Shown: positions 1 through 14,048 of the stretch, piece by piece | Position numbering within the stretch: position 1 is the stretch's first letter | How the letters are laid out: every line of letters starts with the position of its first letter | DNA from: Flaccisagitta enflata | Lineage: Eukaryota; Chaetognatha; Sagittoidea; Aphragmophora | Length of the DNA stretch: 64,000 bases | Assembly: GCA_965153355.1 (NCBI GenBank) | Contig: OZ231126.1 | Location: 77,314,001 to 77,378,000 of the forward strand | Direction: 5' to 3' | Position numbers and translations under genes: made by a program | The notes under the pieces: generated by a model | What the model was told of the DNA's origin: nothing | Database searches by the model: none | The model's input: the letters and a program-made list of their open reading frames with translations, nothing else

Positions 1-298
1 GTCACATCAATTGGTAGCTCACAAGTAACATCAATTAGTAGCTCACAAGTCACATCAATTGGTAGTTTACAAGTCACATCAATTGGTAGCTCACAAGTTA
101 CATCAATTGGTAGCTCACAAGTCACATCAATTAGTAGCTCACAAGTCACATCAATTGGTAGCTCACAAGTCACATCAATTTGTAGCTCACAAGTCACATC
201 AATTGGTAGCTCACAAGTCACATCAATTGGTAGCTCACAAGTCACATCAATTGGTAGCTCACAAGTCACATCAATTGGTAGCTCACAAGTCACATCAA
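1..298 (-). repeat. 24-bp tandem array (left copy, cut by window start)
   Basis: About 12 units with core GACTTGTGAGCTACCAATTG (on the - strand) and few variants. Because 24 is a multiple of three, both strands stay open (HKSHQLVA on one, DVTCELPI on the other). There is no start context, no flanking exon signal and no known protein, so it is treated as a minisatellite. Confidence 0.9.
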
Positions 299-891
299 TG
301 TCCGTCTTGTATCCATTTCAAGATCTCGAAATCACCCTGAACTTGTTCTTTTTTTATTATCCTGATCTACAAACAAAGTTGATTCTCAAATAACTCTATA
401 GCATTTGCAACAGTCGAGTCGCCTCCCATATTCCTTGTCGCCTTTTCGTTCCACCTTTTCCTTTTTCCTCTCCTTCAAAAAATTCAAGTTCCTCCCTTTC
501 CTTTCTTACCCCTTTCTTTACATCCCTCCCCCTTTCCTTCATCGTAAAGAATTTGAATAATTTCTCTCTTTTTTTTTCTGCCTCTTCTTCCTCCTCTCGT
601 TTTTTTCTGCGACAAAAAAAAAAAAAAAAAAGAAAAAAAAATTAAGGACAATTTGGATGCAAATAATATTTCATAACTTTTTCGCTTCCGACTCATCTTC
701 AAGTTTTTTTCCTCTTCAAATTCTCTTTTCATCTTTTTTTCTTTCTTTTTCATTTCATATACTTCATTCCCTTTTATTTCTTTTTTTCTTTTTTTTTTGA
801 CATTTTTTTCACATTCTCTTATTCTAACCCGCGGCCTTCATCTCAAAATCTCATCTCATGTTTTATCTCTACCAACGGCATCGTTTCCATT

Positions 892-943
892 TTCATGTAC
901 ATAGCTTCATGTACATAGCTTCATGTACATAGCTTCATGTACT
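892..943 (+). repeat. 14-bp tandem repeat TTCATGTACATAGC
   Basis: Between three and four units. The mirrored array is at about 51285-51335. There is no associated gene. Confidence 0.85.
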
Positions 944-1201
944 ACATACGCATCGACATGATTCTTTTGTGCCTCTTTTTTTTTTCTTCACAACTAATGA
1001 GACATGGAACATGAGACATGGATGGGAAACTTAAGTTAAAGAGAAAGAGAGAGAGAACTATGACTTGAGCCAGCTTGCTTGATAATCACGACCTCGCCAG
1101 GATAAAGGCTTCCTTCCTTTCTTTCACATCAACCCAGAAACCCGATGAACACAAAAATTTCAATCTTTTAAAAATTTAACGAGTTTTCAATCAAGACGAG
1201 G

Positions 1202-1790
1202 GTTGCCAACGGCGGAGAGGGCGAAAGAGGCGGCGGTGGCAACTAGCAAGGGGGGATGTGAGAGGGGTGGTTGGGGAGAAAGGGGTGATAGTTGCCAACG
1301 GCGGAGAGGGCGAAAGAGGCGGCGGTGGCAACTGGCAAGGGGGGATGTGGCAGGGGTGGTTGGGGAGAAAGGGGTGATAGTTGCCAACGGCGGAGAGGGC
1401 GAAACAGGTGGCAACCGGCAAGAGGGGATGTGGCAGGGGTGGTTGGGGTGAAAGGGGTGATAGTTGCCGTCGGCAGAGAGGGCGAAAGAGGCGCCGGTGG
1501 CAACTGGCAAGGAAGAACGTGACAGGGGTGGTGGGGGGGAAAGGGGTAGTAGTTGCCATCGGCGGAGGGGGCAGAAGAGGTGGCAACTGGCAGGAGGGGA
1601 TGTGACAGGGGTGGTTGGGGTGAAAGGGGTAGTAGTTGCCATCGGCGGAGGGGGCAGAAGAGGTGGCAACTGGCAGGGGGGGATGTGACAGGGGTGGTTA
1701 GGGTAAAAGGGGTAGTAGTTGCCATCGGCGGAGGGGGCGAAAGAGGCGGCGGTGGCAACTGGCAAGGGGGGGGGGAGGGTGTGACAGGTT
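1202..1790 (+). repeat. GC-rich 83-89 bp minisatellite (left)
   Basis: Seven units start at 1202, 1291, 1380, 1463, 1552, 1634 and 1719. Each begins GTTGCCAWCGGCGGAG and includes GGCAACTGGCAAGGGGGGATG and GGTGGTTGGGG, with 3-6 base length changes from GGC loss. Frames open on both strands (Pro-rich on -) are by-products of composition. Confidence 0.9.
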
Positions 1791-1879
1791 AGGATTGACG
1801 ACCAGTGCGGAGGAGGCGGAGGGAATGTGTGAGGGGTGACAGGGGTGATACTGGGAAAAGGGCCCTAGTGGTAGAGGTG

Positions 1880-2035
1880 GAAGCGACAGTGATGCTGGCG
1901 ACAGTGGTGATGGTGGCAGCGGTCGTGGCAGCGATCATAGCAGCGGTGATGATGGTGGTTGCGGTGGTGACAGTGGTGGTGATGGAGGTAGCGGTGGTGA
2001 CAGCGTTGGTGACGGCGATGATGGCGGCTCAGAGC
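1880..2035 (+). repeat. degenerate GGT/GAY trinucleotide tract
   Basis: Interrupted GTGGTGATGGTGG-type repeats. The mirror is at about 50205-50360. The open frame across it (Val/Met/Ala) is compositional. Confidence 0.7.
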
Positions 2036-2200
2036 TTTATGAATTTCATCTCATAAGCGGCTGAAAAGGAAACTTGATTTGGGAAACTGAGTAGCGGAAA
2101 CTGGAGAGACACGAAGAGACAGAGAGAGACACTCTTCTAATTTTGGTCGGAGAATATTTTAGTGATGAGACAGAAAAGAGGAAAGAGGACAGAGACAGAA

Positions 2201-2301
<101 letters not shown>

Positions 2302-2542
2302 TGTGACTGGAAGTCTTTGAGCTGCTCCACCATGAATTAGTTCCATTAGCATGGTAAACGAATCTTCTTCTAAAAAAAATTCGCGCGGGAGTTCATCGTC
2401 TGACATCGCCAAACACGCGCCGTGCACTAAGTCTAAGAAGACACACGCAACATAAAGCGATCACGCACAACCACACGCACATGCATGAATACAATATCCA
2501 ACACATCCGTTCAAGCTAAAAAAATACACACACGCACACATA

Positions 2543-2566
2543 CGCACAGAGAGAGAGAGAGAGAGA

Positions 2567-2649
<83 letters not shown>

Positions 2650-2697
2650 TTCCTAGGCAAATAACTCTCTTTCCTCCTAACTCCCGTCTCTTTCTTT

Positions 2698-2790
<93 letters not shown>
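2543..2790. repeat. compound GA / (CA)n / (CT)n cluster
   Basis: GA at about 2548-2568, CA at about 2569-2645, then unique sequence and CT at about 2705-2790. It is mirrored at 49431-49680, where the GA tract is interrupted by GACAG. Confidence 0.93.
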
Positions 2791-2794
<4 letters not shown>

Positions 2795-3379
2795 TGGCAA
2801 GGCGACTTGTAAGCCCCCTTCAGCGCCGGGCCGGAAATTGTCGTAGAAGGAATGAAAGAGGACGCAATTAAAATGCCGATGTTGTAACTTGTAACAGAAA
2901 TTCTCGCTTCTTCTTTCCCTTTTATTTGTTACATTCTCTTTTTTTTTTAAACGGTTCTAGGGAAAAAGAAAAAAAAGGAATCGTCAAAGAAAAATCGAAT
3001 TTCATCGACGTGGGGATTTGAGAACAACCAAAGAGACGACTAATGATGACATCACTCACACAGTCGGTCGCTCTCTCTCTCTCTCTCTCTCTCTCCAACT
3101 TTCCACGCTCCAAAAACACTAGAGCGACAAGACGTCAACATTTTCGGCAATTTGTATGGAAATTTATGCGTCCACATGTTCCGCTGCGTGCGGGAACAAC
3201 TTGCACACGCCTGCCAGCGAAAGCACGAGCGCGTGCGTGTGTGTGCGACGTGCATGTGAGTTAGCCATAATTTTCTGGAGATTTTAGTTTTATTTTTTAC
3301 CTGGGATAGTGTCGATAGCCGCTGTCTTGCTTCCCCACTGCTATCTCTCAGTGTTTATTAACATTCATTTTCAATTTTC

Positions 3380-3383
3380 TTTT

Positions 3384-3463
<80 letters not shown>

Positions 3464-3510
3464 TTCCTTTCCTTTCCTTTCCTTCTTTCTTTTCTTTCTT
3501 TCTTTCCTAC
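3380..3510. repeat. (CTTT)n tetranucleotide tract
   Basis: Long CTTT repeat directly downstream of the inverted exon b copy. The right-arm partner (48755-48840) is clearly shorter and split by GGAATGGAAATTAAAGG. Confidence 0.93.
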
Positions 3511-3523
3511 ATTCCTACAATAC

Positions 3524-3712
3524 CTGGGAAGAGTGCTTGAGGCATGATGGACGCGCCGGCTGGTCCTCCAGCGAACATGGCCTGTTGCAGCAATCCGGGG
3601 TTCAAGTTACTCGTGGCGCTCGACGCAGGGTTGGGAGATTCGCTTTGCTGCTGCTGACTGCTGCCGCTGTCACCCGTCGGAGGGGTCATTCCGGGAAGCA
3701 TGTCCAAGAATG
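3524..3712 (-). CDS. zfh2: inverted second copy of ZFHX exon b
   Basis: This is the reverse-strand twin of 48545-48733 (189 nt). Both splice sites are intact and the 63-residue translation is identical. Perfect protein conservation beside freely varying intron repeats suggests selection on both copies or a recent common origin. No downstream exons (c to f) are present on this strand inside the window; they would have to lie before base 1. Confidence 0.65.
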
Positions 3713-3853
3713 CTGCAAGGAAAATAAGACAGAAAGTAAAAAACTGTAAATCAAATGCGGCAGAGAAAATACAGCCGATGAAAACTAGCATACATAATAA
3801 TTGATTGATTGATTGATATATTGATTGATTGATTGAAAAAAAAACAAGCTTAC

Positions 3854-3964
3854 CCGTTGGTACGAGTCCCGCGGCTGCCGCAGCAGCCATTGCTGCAGCC
3901 TGCGCCTGAGCCAAAGCTGCTGCATGTTGTTGCTGTTGGAACTCGTTCGGCTCGGATTCAGCAT
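3854..3964 (-). CDS. zfh2: inverted second copy of ZFHX exon a
   Basis: This is the reverse-strand twin of 48293-48403 and has the same length (111 nt), acceptor and donor. Its translation is the same, but the last base is G instead of T. Spliced to the next exon it therefore gives GCA (Ala) where the right-arm copy gives TCA (Ser). No stop or frameshift is present. Whether it is used depends on whether the rest of the gene exists further left of the window in this orientation. Confidence 0.65.
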
Positions 3965-4528
3965 CTGCAAAAAGAGATGAAATATACATCAATTTTGATA
4001 ATGATTTGTGTAAAAGCAATCAAAATAGGTACAGAAAAAACATTAAAGTTATACGGCGTTCAGATGCTCATTTGAATCCAAGAGGTATCATAATCTTTTT
4101 TTTGATTACTATTGGACTGATTTTTATCAGGGGTCAATGAGCGCCAAATCCCAGAATGGGATCGAAGGCATACTTATAAGGGAAAGGCAAGCGAGAAAAG
4201 TACTTTTGGAAAAAACAAATGCACATTGCGTCAGAGGACTCTGCAAGTTCTATTGGAGCGCCCAAACTTTTCGTCCCTAAAAGAACATCGATGCCACCAA
4301 ATTGCTCGTCGCGTTGACTGAAGCGCAGTCACACGAATATATGTATAGGATTCTGTATTTAAGGATTCTGTCAGTCTCTATGAGCCAAACTAATAATCTA
4401 TGACTGTGCTGAAGTCTGTCTGTCTGCACTGATAATCGGTTTCTACTTCGCCTTTTTATCTGTATCTATAAGTATGTCTTCCTAGGCAGCTGTGTGCATG
4501 TGCGCGTCGCTCCGTCTCTGTCGCTGCC

Positions 4529-4534
<6 letters not shown>

Positions 4535-4611
<77 letters not shown>

Positions 4612-4612
4612 T
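4535..4612. repeat. (CTGT)n-(CT)n compound tract
   Basis: About six CTGT units then CT. Mirror at 47585-47685. Confidence 0.9.
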
Positions 4613-5129
4613 GTAGACATCCATCGCCATTTTTTTTCGAACTCTACTCCATCTTGCTTTCATTGTAGAAGAAAGCATTGAAAGTTGTGTGCAACGAAAA
4701 AAATTATATTCGCGAAAATAAAAAAAAGTATTGACGCAAAGGGATTAGAAGAAACATTCATCACACTGTCGTATCACGTCGTCGTCGTCATCGTCGTCGT
4801 CGTCATCGTCGTCGTCGTCATAGTAGATGTCATCATCATACGACAGCAGCAGGTGGCGCGCCGGTGAGGCGGAGCGCCGCTGCCGTCGCTGAGGCTGCGG
4901 TCACGCACTCCCGTCTGTTAAGCAGGCGCGAATGGAATACGAATTAGGACTCAGAAGCGTAACGTAATTCTGTATATGTCAAATGTTACGAGTGACTTTA
5001 ATCGGCGACCCTAATAATAACGACGCCGCTCCAGTGAAAGGAGAAACTACGAGGAAAATCTATCACGTAAATAGGAGGATACGTCTTTCAGAAATACAAC
5101 TAGTGTAACGGCCACGGAGCCGCGACGGG

Positions 5130-5242
<113 letters not shown>

Positions 5243-5954
5243 CAGACAGAATGAATGAGAGAACCAAAAAGACGTTGAAACAGGGAATGGATCTAGCGCA
5301 ATTGATACAGTGATCTGATCTACGGACATGCGATTGGCTGCTTAAAAATTCTTACGTCCTGCTCTCGAAACAATGCCAAAAATCAAATGATTATCTACTT
5401 TTCTCACTCATGAGTGAGGAATAAAAAAACTGCGAGAAGCTAGAAGGCCATTTAAGGTTTGTGCTGTCGCTGATAAAGACAGACATACGGACGCGACCTC
5501 ATACAGTGGCTGCTTTGGCGAACCTAAAAACAATGTAAGCCAGGCAGAAATTGTTTCATCATCTAGGGAATTGGTTTTAGAGCGAACAACTAGAAGAAAA
5601 AAAAACAGTGGCAAAGGATAGGTTACGTCTGTTCGTCTCGCTAGGAGTACGTGACACCGTCTTGGTCGGGTAAGTTCTGGGGGTCTCTCTCTCTCTCTCT
5701 CTCTCTCTCTCCTGTTTCGCTTGGTTAAATCTGGATTTTCTGATTTCGTTTCACTCGGCCCAATTTTTTTTGTTGTTAGTTCAAAGCTAATACAACTTTT
5801 CGTGCAACCCTATCATTATCATTATTTTTTTTTCTATTGAACGGCTTTATCTTCTTTTGCCTATAACAACGACGTTGGTGCTCTTCTGTTTACAATTATG
5901 ATTAGAAAAACTGAAAATAGGCACCAACATCAGTGACCAAGGAAACAACCATAA

Positions 5955-5958
5955 CAGC

Positions 5959-6038
<80 letters not shown>

Positions 6039-6205
6039 CGACAACGACAACGACAATACCGACAACAACAACGACAATAACAACAACCACCACCACCACC
6101 ACCACCACCACCACCACCACCACCACCACCACCACCACCACCACCACCACCACCACCACCACCACCACCACCACCACCACCACCACAAAAACAACAACAA
6201 CATGA
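5955..6205. repeat. (AAC)n-(ACC)n compound tract
   Basis: CAA triplets to about 6040, an interrupted ACG part, then ACC triplets to 6186. All six frames are open in places, producing poly-Thr, poly-Val, poly-Gly, poly-Trp and poly-Cys frames that are artefacts. Mirror at 45991-46200. Confidence 0.95.
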
Positions 6206-6315
6206 ATGAGTCGTAAGAATAAACAACATCCGCTAAGAAATTCATTGCGCCTGGAGTTGCCGCGGCGGCACTCGTTCATTCCATCAGACTGCGATAATTC
6301 TTACTCACAAAAACA

Positions 6316-6419
<104 letters not shown>

Positions 6420-6784
6420 CCCCCTTGTACACGTCTTTCACACGCGCGCGGAGAGAGGCTGTCTCTGTCTCCATCCTTCTCATTCTCATTCTCCTTATGA
6501 AAGAATCTGAGGCCAAGACGAAGGAAGATAGAAGAAAAATGGAATCATTCAGCTGTTAAAGTCACCAAAAGGAAAGAAAAAAAATTAGGAGTGGGTAAAA
6601 TCGTAATGGAATAAAATGGTTGCATTGTCTAATGCAGGTCTTCCAAAAGAGCTGGTCAAGTGGACAAGAAAAAGCTGTGAAATTTGACAATGGAAGCTGG
6701 CAAATGAATAATTGGTTGTTTTTTTTTTTTTCATTTTTGTCCACTACTACCTCCTCCCGCCTCTGAGTCCCCTTCCTCTTTGAC

Positions 6785-7010
6785 CCCCACTTACCTTTCA
6801 TGTCCCCCACTCACGTTGAGTGTCCCCATCAACCTCGATTTTCCCCCCACCCACCTTTAGCGTACCTCACCCTCCTTGAGTGTCCCCCCACCCACCTTGA
6901 GTGTCCCTCACCCACCTTGAGTGTCACCCTGTCACCTTGAGTGTCCCTCACCCACCTTAAGTGTCACCCTGTCACCTTGAGTGTCCCTCACCCGCTTTGA
7001 GTGTCCCCCT
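6785..7010 (+). repeat. about 20-bp array CACCTTGAGTGTCCC (left)
   Basis: About ten imperfect units CCCACCCACCTTGAGTGTCC. Mirror at 45150-45400. Non-coding. Confidence 0.85.
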
Positions 7011-7105
7011 CTTTTACGGTTACAACAATGTCTCTTTGAGCATGCTCTCATTTCCGTTTCCGCTCACGAAAGAGGTTACAATTGAAATGAAACATAAAAA
7101 AAAAG

Positions 7106-7146
<41 letters not shown>

Positions 7147-7257
7147 GACTCGGCCACTGTCACGTTTTGCCATAGCTTTAACGCGCCTTACATTTAACCT
7201 CACTTTCCATTAATCCAACGGAGGAAATTCCAATTTTTATCTCCTCCCTCATTCTCA

Positions 7258-7259
<2 letters not shown>

Positions 7260-7332
<73 letters not shown>
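7260..7332. repeat. (CT)n microsatellite
   Basis: About 72 bases of CT. Mirror GA tract at about 44797-44840. Confidence 0.93.
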
Positions 7333-7336
<4 letters not shown>

Positions 7337-7694
7337 TTCAGCCACTCTTATTTTTTCCCTCTTTCTACAAAAACTAGAGAAATATGCGTTAAGCCCATTT
7401 TTGGGGTCAAATGTAAGTATGGCAAATCCTAAGCCCCAGCCAAGGGGAAGATGAAGATGAAATTAATGCGAGGAGAGTTCCAACCGTTAAGTTAATGTAG
7501 TTCCACAGATTTTAGAAGACTGCGTGGTGTTCCTCTCTGTCAATGTCACATTCTCTTTTATAGTTTCTTGTTTCTGTTTTTGTGTCTGTCCCAATGTTTC
7601 TGGCTCACTCTTTGTCCATGTTTTCTCCTTGTCATTGTCTTAGTCTGTTCGTCATTCTGCATTCGGCATATTTTCTTTGTCTAATTGAGAGTCT

Positions 7695-8038
<344 letters not shown>

Positions 8039-8329
8039 ACGGTGAGGGTTAATAGAGGTGAGTAGGAAAAACTGGGAAGCGTGTGACGGGAGCCCGAATT
8101 AGAGTGGATGGGTGCGAAATGTGAATGGCAGATGGAAAATAGGAAGAATAAGAAAAAAAAAAAGACGAATAGCATTAAATATGTGAATCCAATCAAAAGA
8201 AGTTGGGGAATGGTTAAAAGCAGCGAAAAAGAAAAGTAGTGAGTCACTGCATCTGTGCCGTCCCACTTGATGGCAGTCACTTCGACATTTGACATTTTTT
8301 GGCTGCTTTGAAATGTAAGATCGTTCAGT

Positions 8330-8560
8330 TTATTGACCGTACTGTTCTGTTTATTGACCATATTGTTTCTGTTTATTGACCGTATTGTTCTGTTTATTGA
8401 CCATACTGTTCTGTTTATTTACCATATTGTTTCTGTTTATTGACCATATTGTTCTGTTTATTGACCGTATTGTTCTGTTTATTGACCATATTGTTCTGTT
8501 TGTTGACCGTATCGTTCTGTTTATTGACCGTATTGTTCTGTTCTTTTGTTCTTTTTTTTC
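8330..8560 (+). repeat. 21-bp array TTCTGTTTATTGACCATATTG (left)
   Basis: About ten units. The right arm (about 43775-43890) has about five or six. As 21 is a multiple of three, an open frame (DRIVLFI repeats) persists, but there is no coding signal around it. Confidence 0.88.
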
Positions 8561-8734
8561 TATTGTTCTGTTCTGTTCGCACGTGCTTCTTCGTTTGCAA
8601 TTTATAATGAGTTTTCATGGGCCCGCGAGTGTGGGAAAAATTCGCCAATGAAGACCATTTCAATCCATGTGAGTTATGAGTGTATTATCTGTCTTATGAA
8701 TTTAATTAGTTATAGATTAGTTTAAATCCGTGTG

Positions 8735-8830
8735 CAGTGGAGCACCGCCAGAGCGCACCCGCTAATAAGGCATGCCCGCCTATAAGGCAATAAGGCATAT
8801 TTTGCTCAGTGCCTTGAAATGCGCTCTAGC
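8735..8830 (+). mobile_element. remnant of a pogo/Tigger-like terminal repeat
   Basis: It starts CAGTGGAGCACCGCCAGAGC, then CGCACCCGCTAATAAGGC, and ends with GAAATGCGCTCTAG. This resembles the element at 8833-9744 but lacks an intact 3' terminus. The right-arm version (about 43434-43580) contains about 45 extra bases between the two halves, so it has been edited by indels. Confidence 0.55.
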
Positions 8831-8832
8831 TA

Positions 8833-9744
8833 CAGTCGAGCTTCACTAGAGCGCACCCGCTAATAAGGCATCCCTCGCATCAAGGCATGATTTGAAAAGT
8901 CCCAACTTTTTTCTCTTTATTCCTTTGTTGATAAGCCCCGCATATAAGGCACCCGCCTATTAGGCAAATTTCACTATAGCGCATGAAAAATGGGGTTTTT
9001 GGTGAATATTTTGCTCGCTTTGAAGGCATCTGACAAACTAAGTAAGTTTAGGATAGGGAGGTGGATAAGCTATGGGTGGAAGAGAAGGCCAAAGAAGGAA
9101 AAAAATTACCGATGAGAGCGATGACGATGATGAAGAAGGATACCGATGACGATGAAGAGGTATACCAATGATGAAGAGGGGCACTGATGATTATGATGAA
9201 AAGAAAATGAAAGAAACAGACAAAGTGATATGAAAAGAAGAGGAAGGAGATGATGATGAAGAAGAGGAGTAAAAAGTTGAATAGCCGATGAAGTTTGTGT
9301 TACTAAGCACTGCAGTCACTTTTCTAGTCTCGTTCACGGTAATTCAGGTGGCGAACTGGTTAATTAATGATGATAACAGCGACTGTTTACTTTTTGCAAC
9401 AAGCCCAGGCGGGCAACTCGATGCATCATTTGCTTGATATCAGAAGAGGCATAACGGACTGATGGATGTACGGACTGACGGACCAACAGACAGACCCTCT
9501 TATAAATAGAGATGCAATGACGCATCTAAAAAGTAAAGGAAGATCCAAATTCTTTTTGTTGCCACTTTCTAGCATCCATCTGTGCCTATTTGATTGTGTA
9601 TCAAACCAAAAGATAGAATGATCAAAGCATATTTGAATGTATTCAGTATGGTACAGAAATGTGCATGATTGGCTATAAGGCACCCCGCCTAGAAGGCATG
9701 AAATGAACCAGTCCCTTGAGATGCCTTCTAGTGAAGCTTAACTG
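8833..9744 (+). mobile_element. non-autonomous pogo/Tigger-like DNA transposon
   Basis: The 5' end CAGTCGAGCTTCACTAGAGC pairs with the 3' end CTTCTAGTGAAGCTTAACTG. TA flanks both sides (8831-8832, 9745-9746). Sub-terminal repeats carry the AAGGCA/GCCTTATAAGGC motifs that mimic the ends. The right arm shows the unoccupied site with one TA at 43430-43431. CAGT termini, TA duplication and this CTTCACTATAGCGC style of terminal repeat are known for the pogo/Tigger branch of Tc1/mariner. The interior (about 830 bp) has no transposase frame, so it would need a helper. Its GATGATGAAGA-rich middle is low-complexity. Confidence 0.75.
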
Positions 9745-9783
9745 TATATCTTTTTCCTTTTCTTTTCTTTTTCCTTTTCTTTT

Positions 9784-9819
<36 letters not shown>

Positions 9820-10148
9820 ATCCAGTTATGTCCATTTAGTAATTTATTCTACTTTTGTCCCTGTTCACCCGATGCCAAAAAAAAAAAAAAAAAAAAATCT
9901 TCCCTACCCATCTTCTTCTCCAATTCTGTTAGCTCGCCATCTCCTTCCTTGATAATAATCCACAAAAATTCCCTCTGTCCTTCCATCAGCCTCACATGCC
10001 CAATTGCCCATGCCTTCCCCCACCAGCCTCGCATGCTCCTGCCCCTTTCCCCAACAGCCTCACAAGCCCATTCCCTTACACAGTCCACACAAACCCAGCA
10101 GTCAAGACTCTTGTTTTGATCCGATGCTGGAACTCGTAAGAATCAAGG

Positions 10149-10187
<39 letters not shown>

Positions 10188-10302
10188 CGGGAGACATAAT
10201 TGGAATTTATTCTTCCAATAAACTCGATATTCATTTATTCTCTGGACCAAGCTTTTGCCAGCCTTTTTGCATTCGTCTCGCCTCAAGTTCGTTTCCAATC
10301 CC

Positions 10303-10520
<218 letters not shown>

Positions 10521-10677
10521 GATATTCGGATTGGAATTGGTGTACCATTAATATTCAACCAACTGACTGTGCATTAGTGCAAGAGCAGTTCCAATCTTGT
10601 CTATCTTCCACCATCTTGAACTCTTTTTCAATATCAAAAGTGTCATTAATGTCAGCGAGCGTGCGAGAGATAGAGTC

Positions 10678-10712
<35 letters not shown>

Positions 10713-10974
10713 CTCTCTTTTCTTTCCTCCATCAGTTTCCCAGCCATGAAGAAGGTCCGTGATTTTGCCGTTGAGACGGTTGGTCGGCCGGTTGGTCGGT
10801 CGGATGTGGCTCTCCTGGACCTGATGGCCCTCGGGACTCATTTGCTGCCCATTTATGGTGGCCATTTAAAAGATGACCAGATTGATAGACTTCGTTTAAA
10901 GCTTACAACTCGGACGTGTGTGGGAATGTGTGAGTAGAAATGTGTGCGGGAGAGAAACTCTTTTATGTTTGGGA

Positions 10975-10975
<1 letters not shown>

Positions 10976-11068
<93 letters not shown>
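10976..11068. repeat. (GT)n microsatellite
   Basis: About 90 bases. The right-arm CA tract (41922-42197) is about three times longer and has ACGC interruptions. Confidence 0.95.
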
Positions 11069-11069
<1 letters not shown>

Positions 11070-11602
11070 CGTGTATGCTCGTTTTTGATGAATGATAAGT
11101 TTTGAGCGCAGGTGTTGTGTCGTGATCAGTAGTGTTGGCTTGTACTTGAGTGCATGAGTCTATGGGAAATACGTAGAGACGCTAATAGTCCGTCTATTTC
11201 GCCCCTCCTTTATCTTGTTTCTTGCCAGCTACGCCCTTAGGGATAAGACAAATTTCAATGGATCCAAAGAGACTAATTTTTAGTTGATGGCAAAACTGTG
11301 GGAAATTATTGGTGAAAAAATTTTTTGCTTGTGCTAGTTTTTTTTTTTTTTGTAAAACTAGAGAGTTATTCGCGTTGTCTTTTTTTTTTTCTTTTCCTTT
11401 TTTTTTTTTTTTTTGCCCTGGGCTACATTTATACCATTTATGGTAATTTGGAGGAAGGAAAAGAAATGATCAATGGATATTTCACGATTATTAAACACAG
11501 TATTTATGAATGATGATCACGTTTTTCCTTAATGGCCTCACAAGATGGATGTTGGCATGGAGAAAAAATGGGAAAAGAGAGAGAGAGAGAAAAAAAAGAA
11601 TA

Positions 11603-12744
<1,142 letters not shown>

Positions 12745-13729
12745 TCTAACTTTCCCTCTCTTCTTTTCCTCTTTGTTTTCTTTTACCCCTCTTCCTCCTT
12801 ACCAGCGCCGTGTGAGGCTTATATTCTTTCTCTTTTCCTTCTTTGGGATATTTTTAGGATGCGTCGCAACTAACTTTTTGGCAGACAATGTGAAAGAGAG
12901 GATAAATTATGAGAGGAGAAACAGATGGAGGAAGAAAAAGAGGTGAAGGAAGAGGAAGTGGAAGAAGAAGCGTGAGAGGAGTGAGGAGGGGGGGAGGGGC
13001 AGTGGCGAGGAGGAGGAGGGGAAGGACCGCACGCGATAGGTGGCAGTGAAAAGAAGAAAGAGGAGACCTATAAATCCCTCGTGGTCCAGCCGAGGAGAAT
13101 TTAAAGCCATCCCAGTTTGCCTTGGAAAACAAATAATGAGAGAAGGGGAAATCACGTAACTTAATGAGAGTGGACCTATGGAGGTACATCCACTTAAAGA
13201 ATTCGCACCTATTAAGGTCCAACTACTTAGTATAGTGGCGCTCAAAAAGTTCAACCGCCCAAAAGTTGTAATCACGAAGGTCTGATTTAACTGGATGAGG
13301 GAGTATCTCTTCTTCCACGTTGAGAGGATAGATCATAGAAATATAGAGTAGGATGGTAATGATTTATCCAGATATACTTACTTTAAAAACTAGTATAATC
13401 ATAAAACGATGAAAAGGAATACATCATTGGCGGCGTTGGAGAGGATGAGGAAGAAGAGGCAGAGGGTTCGATTGGCTGAGGGTTAATGCCTAGGCAAGGA
13501 TAGAGATTGGGCGCGAATGGACTCCAAGACGGAAGGGCAGGGCGGAAGGGCAGGGCGGAATGGCAGGGCTGTCGGTCCCCAACCAACGGCGTAATGGGCG
13601 CTGATTGGTAGTTAAGGAAGGAGTTGGCGCTGAAATGTGGGCGTGGACAAAATCACCGCTTTTAAACGCAAAAGGCGACCCCGGGAAAGCAGTTAACGCG
13701 CCTCGAGGATGGGCTGTACCGGGGTTAGA

Positions 13730-13732
<3 letters not shown>

Positions 13733-13783
<51 letters not shown>
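13733..13783. repeat. (GA)n, short allele
   Basis: Only about 50 bases; its right-arm counterpart (39731-40344) is about 614 bases. Confidence 0.95.
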
Positions 13784-13786
<3 letters not shown>

Positions 13787-13904
13787 TGCCGGCGGCGTTA
13801 AGGCGACGGACAAGCACCGCGGTCCGCCTTCAAATCAGGCAAACCACAAAGGAAGGACGATAACGACCATCACAACCGCTTTCTCACAATAACATCGAGG
13901 GAAT

Positions 13905-14048
<144 letters not shown>

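Noticed and set aside
1-298. CRISPR array
   Set aside because: Units are directly adjacent with no spacers, and the window is eukaryotic.
3780-3840. TTGATTGATTGA run in the exon a-b intron as a regulatory site
   Set aside because: It is a short tetranucleotide repeat present in both arms; no evidence of function.
5408-5614. A 68-codon frame identical in both arms (also 46562-46768)
   Set aside because: Identity is no higher than in neighbouring non-coding sequence, the start lies in a poly-T stretch, and the product resembles no part of the ZFHX gene. Not called as an exon.
12854-13222. A 122-codon frame present in both arms (also 40869-41231)
   Set aside because: The two versions differ by several amino-acid changes and frame-altering indels in the Pro/Leu-rich part, which does not suggest constraint.
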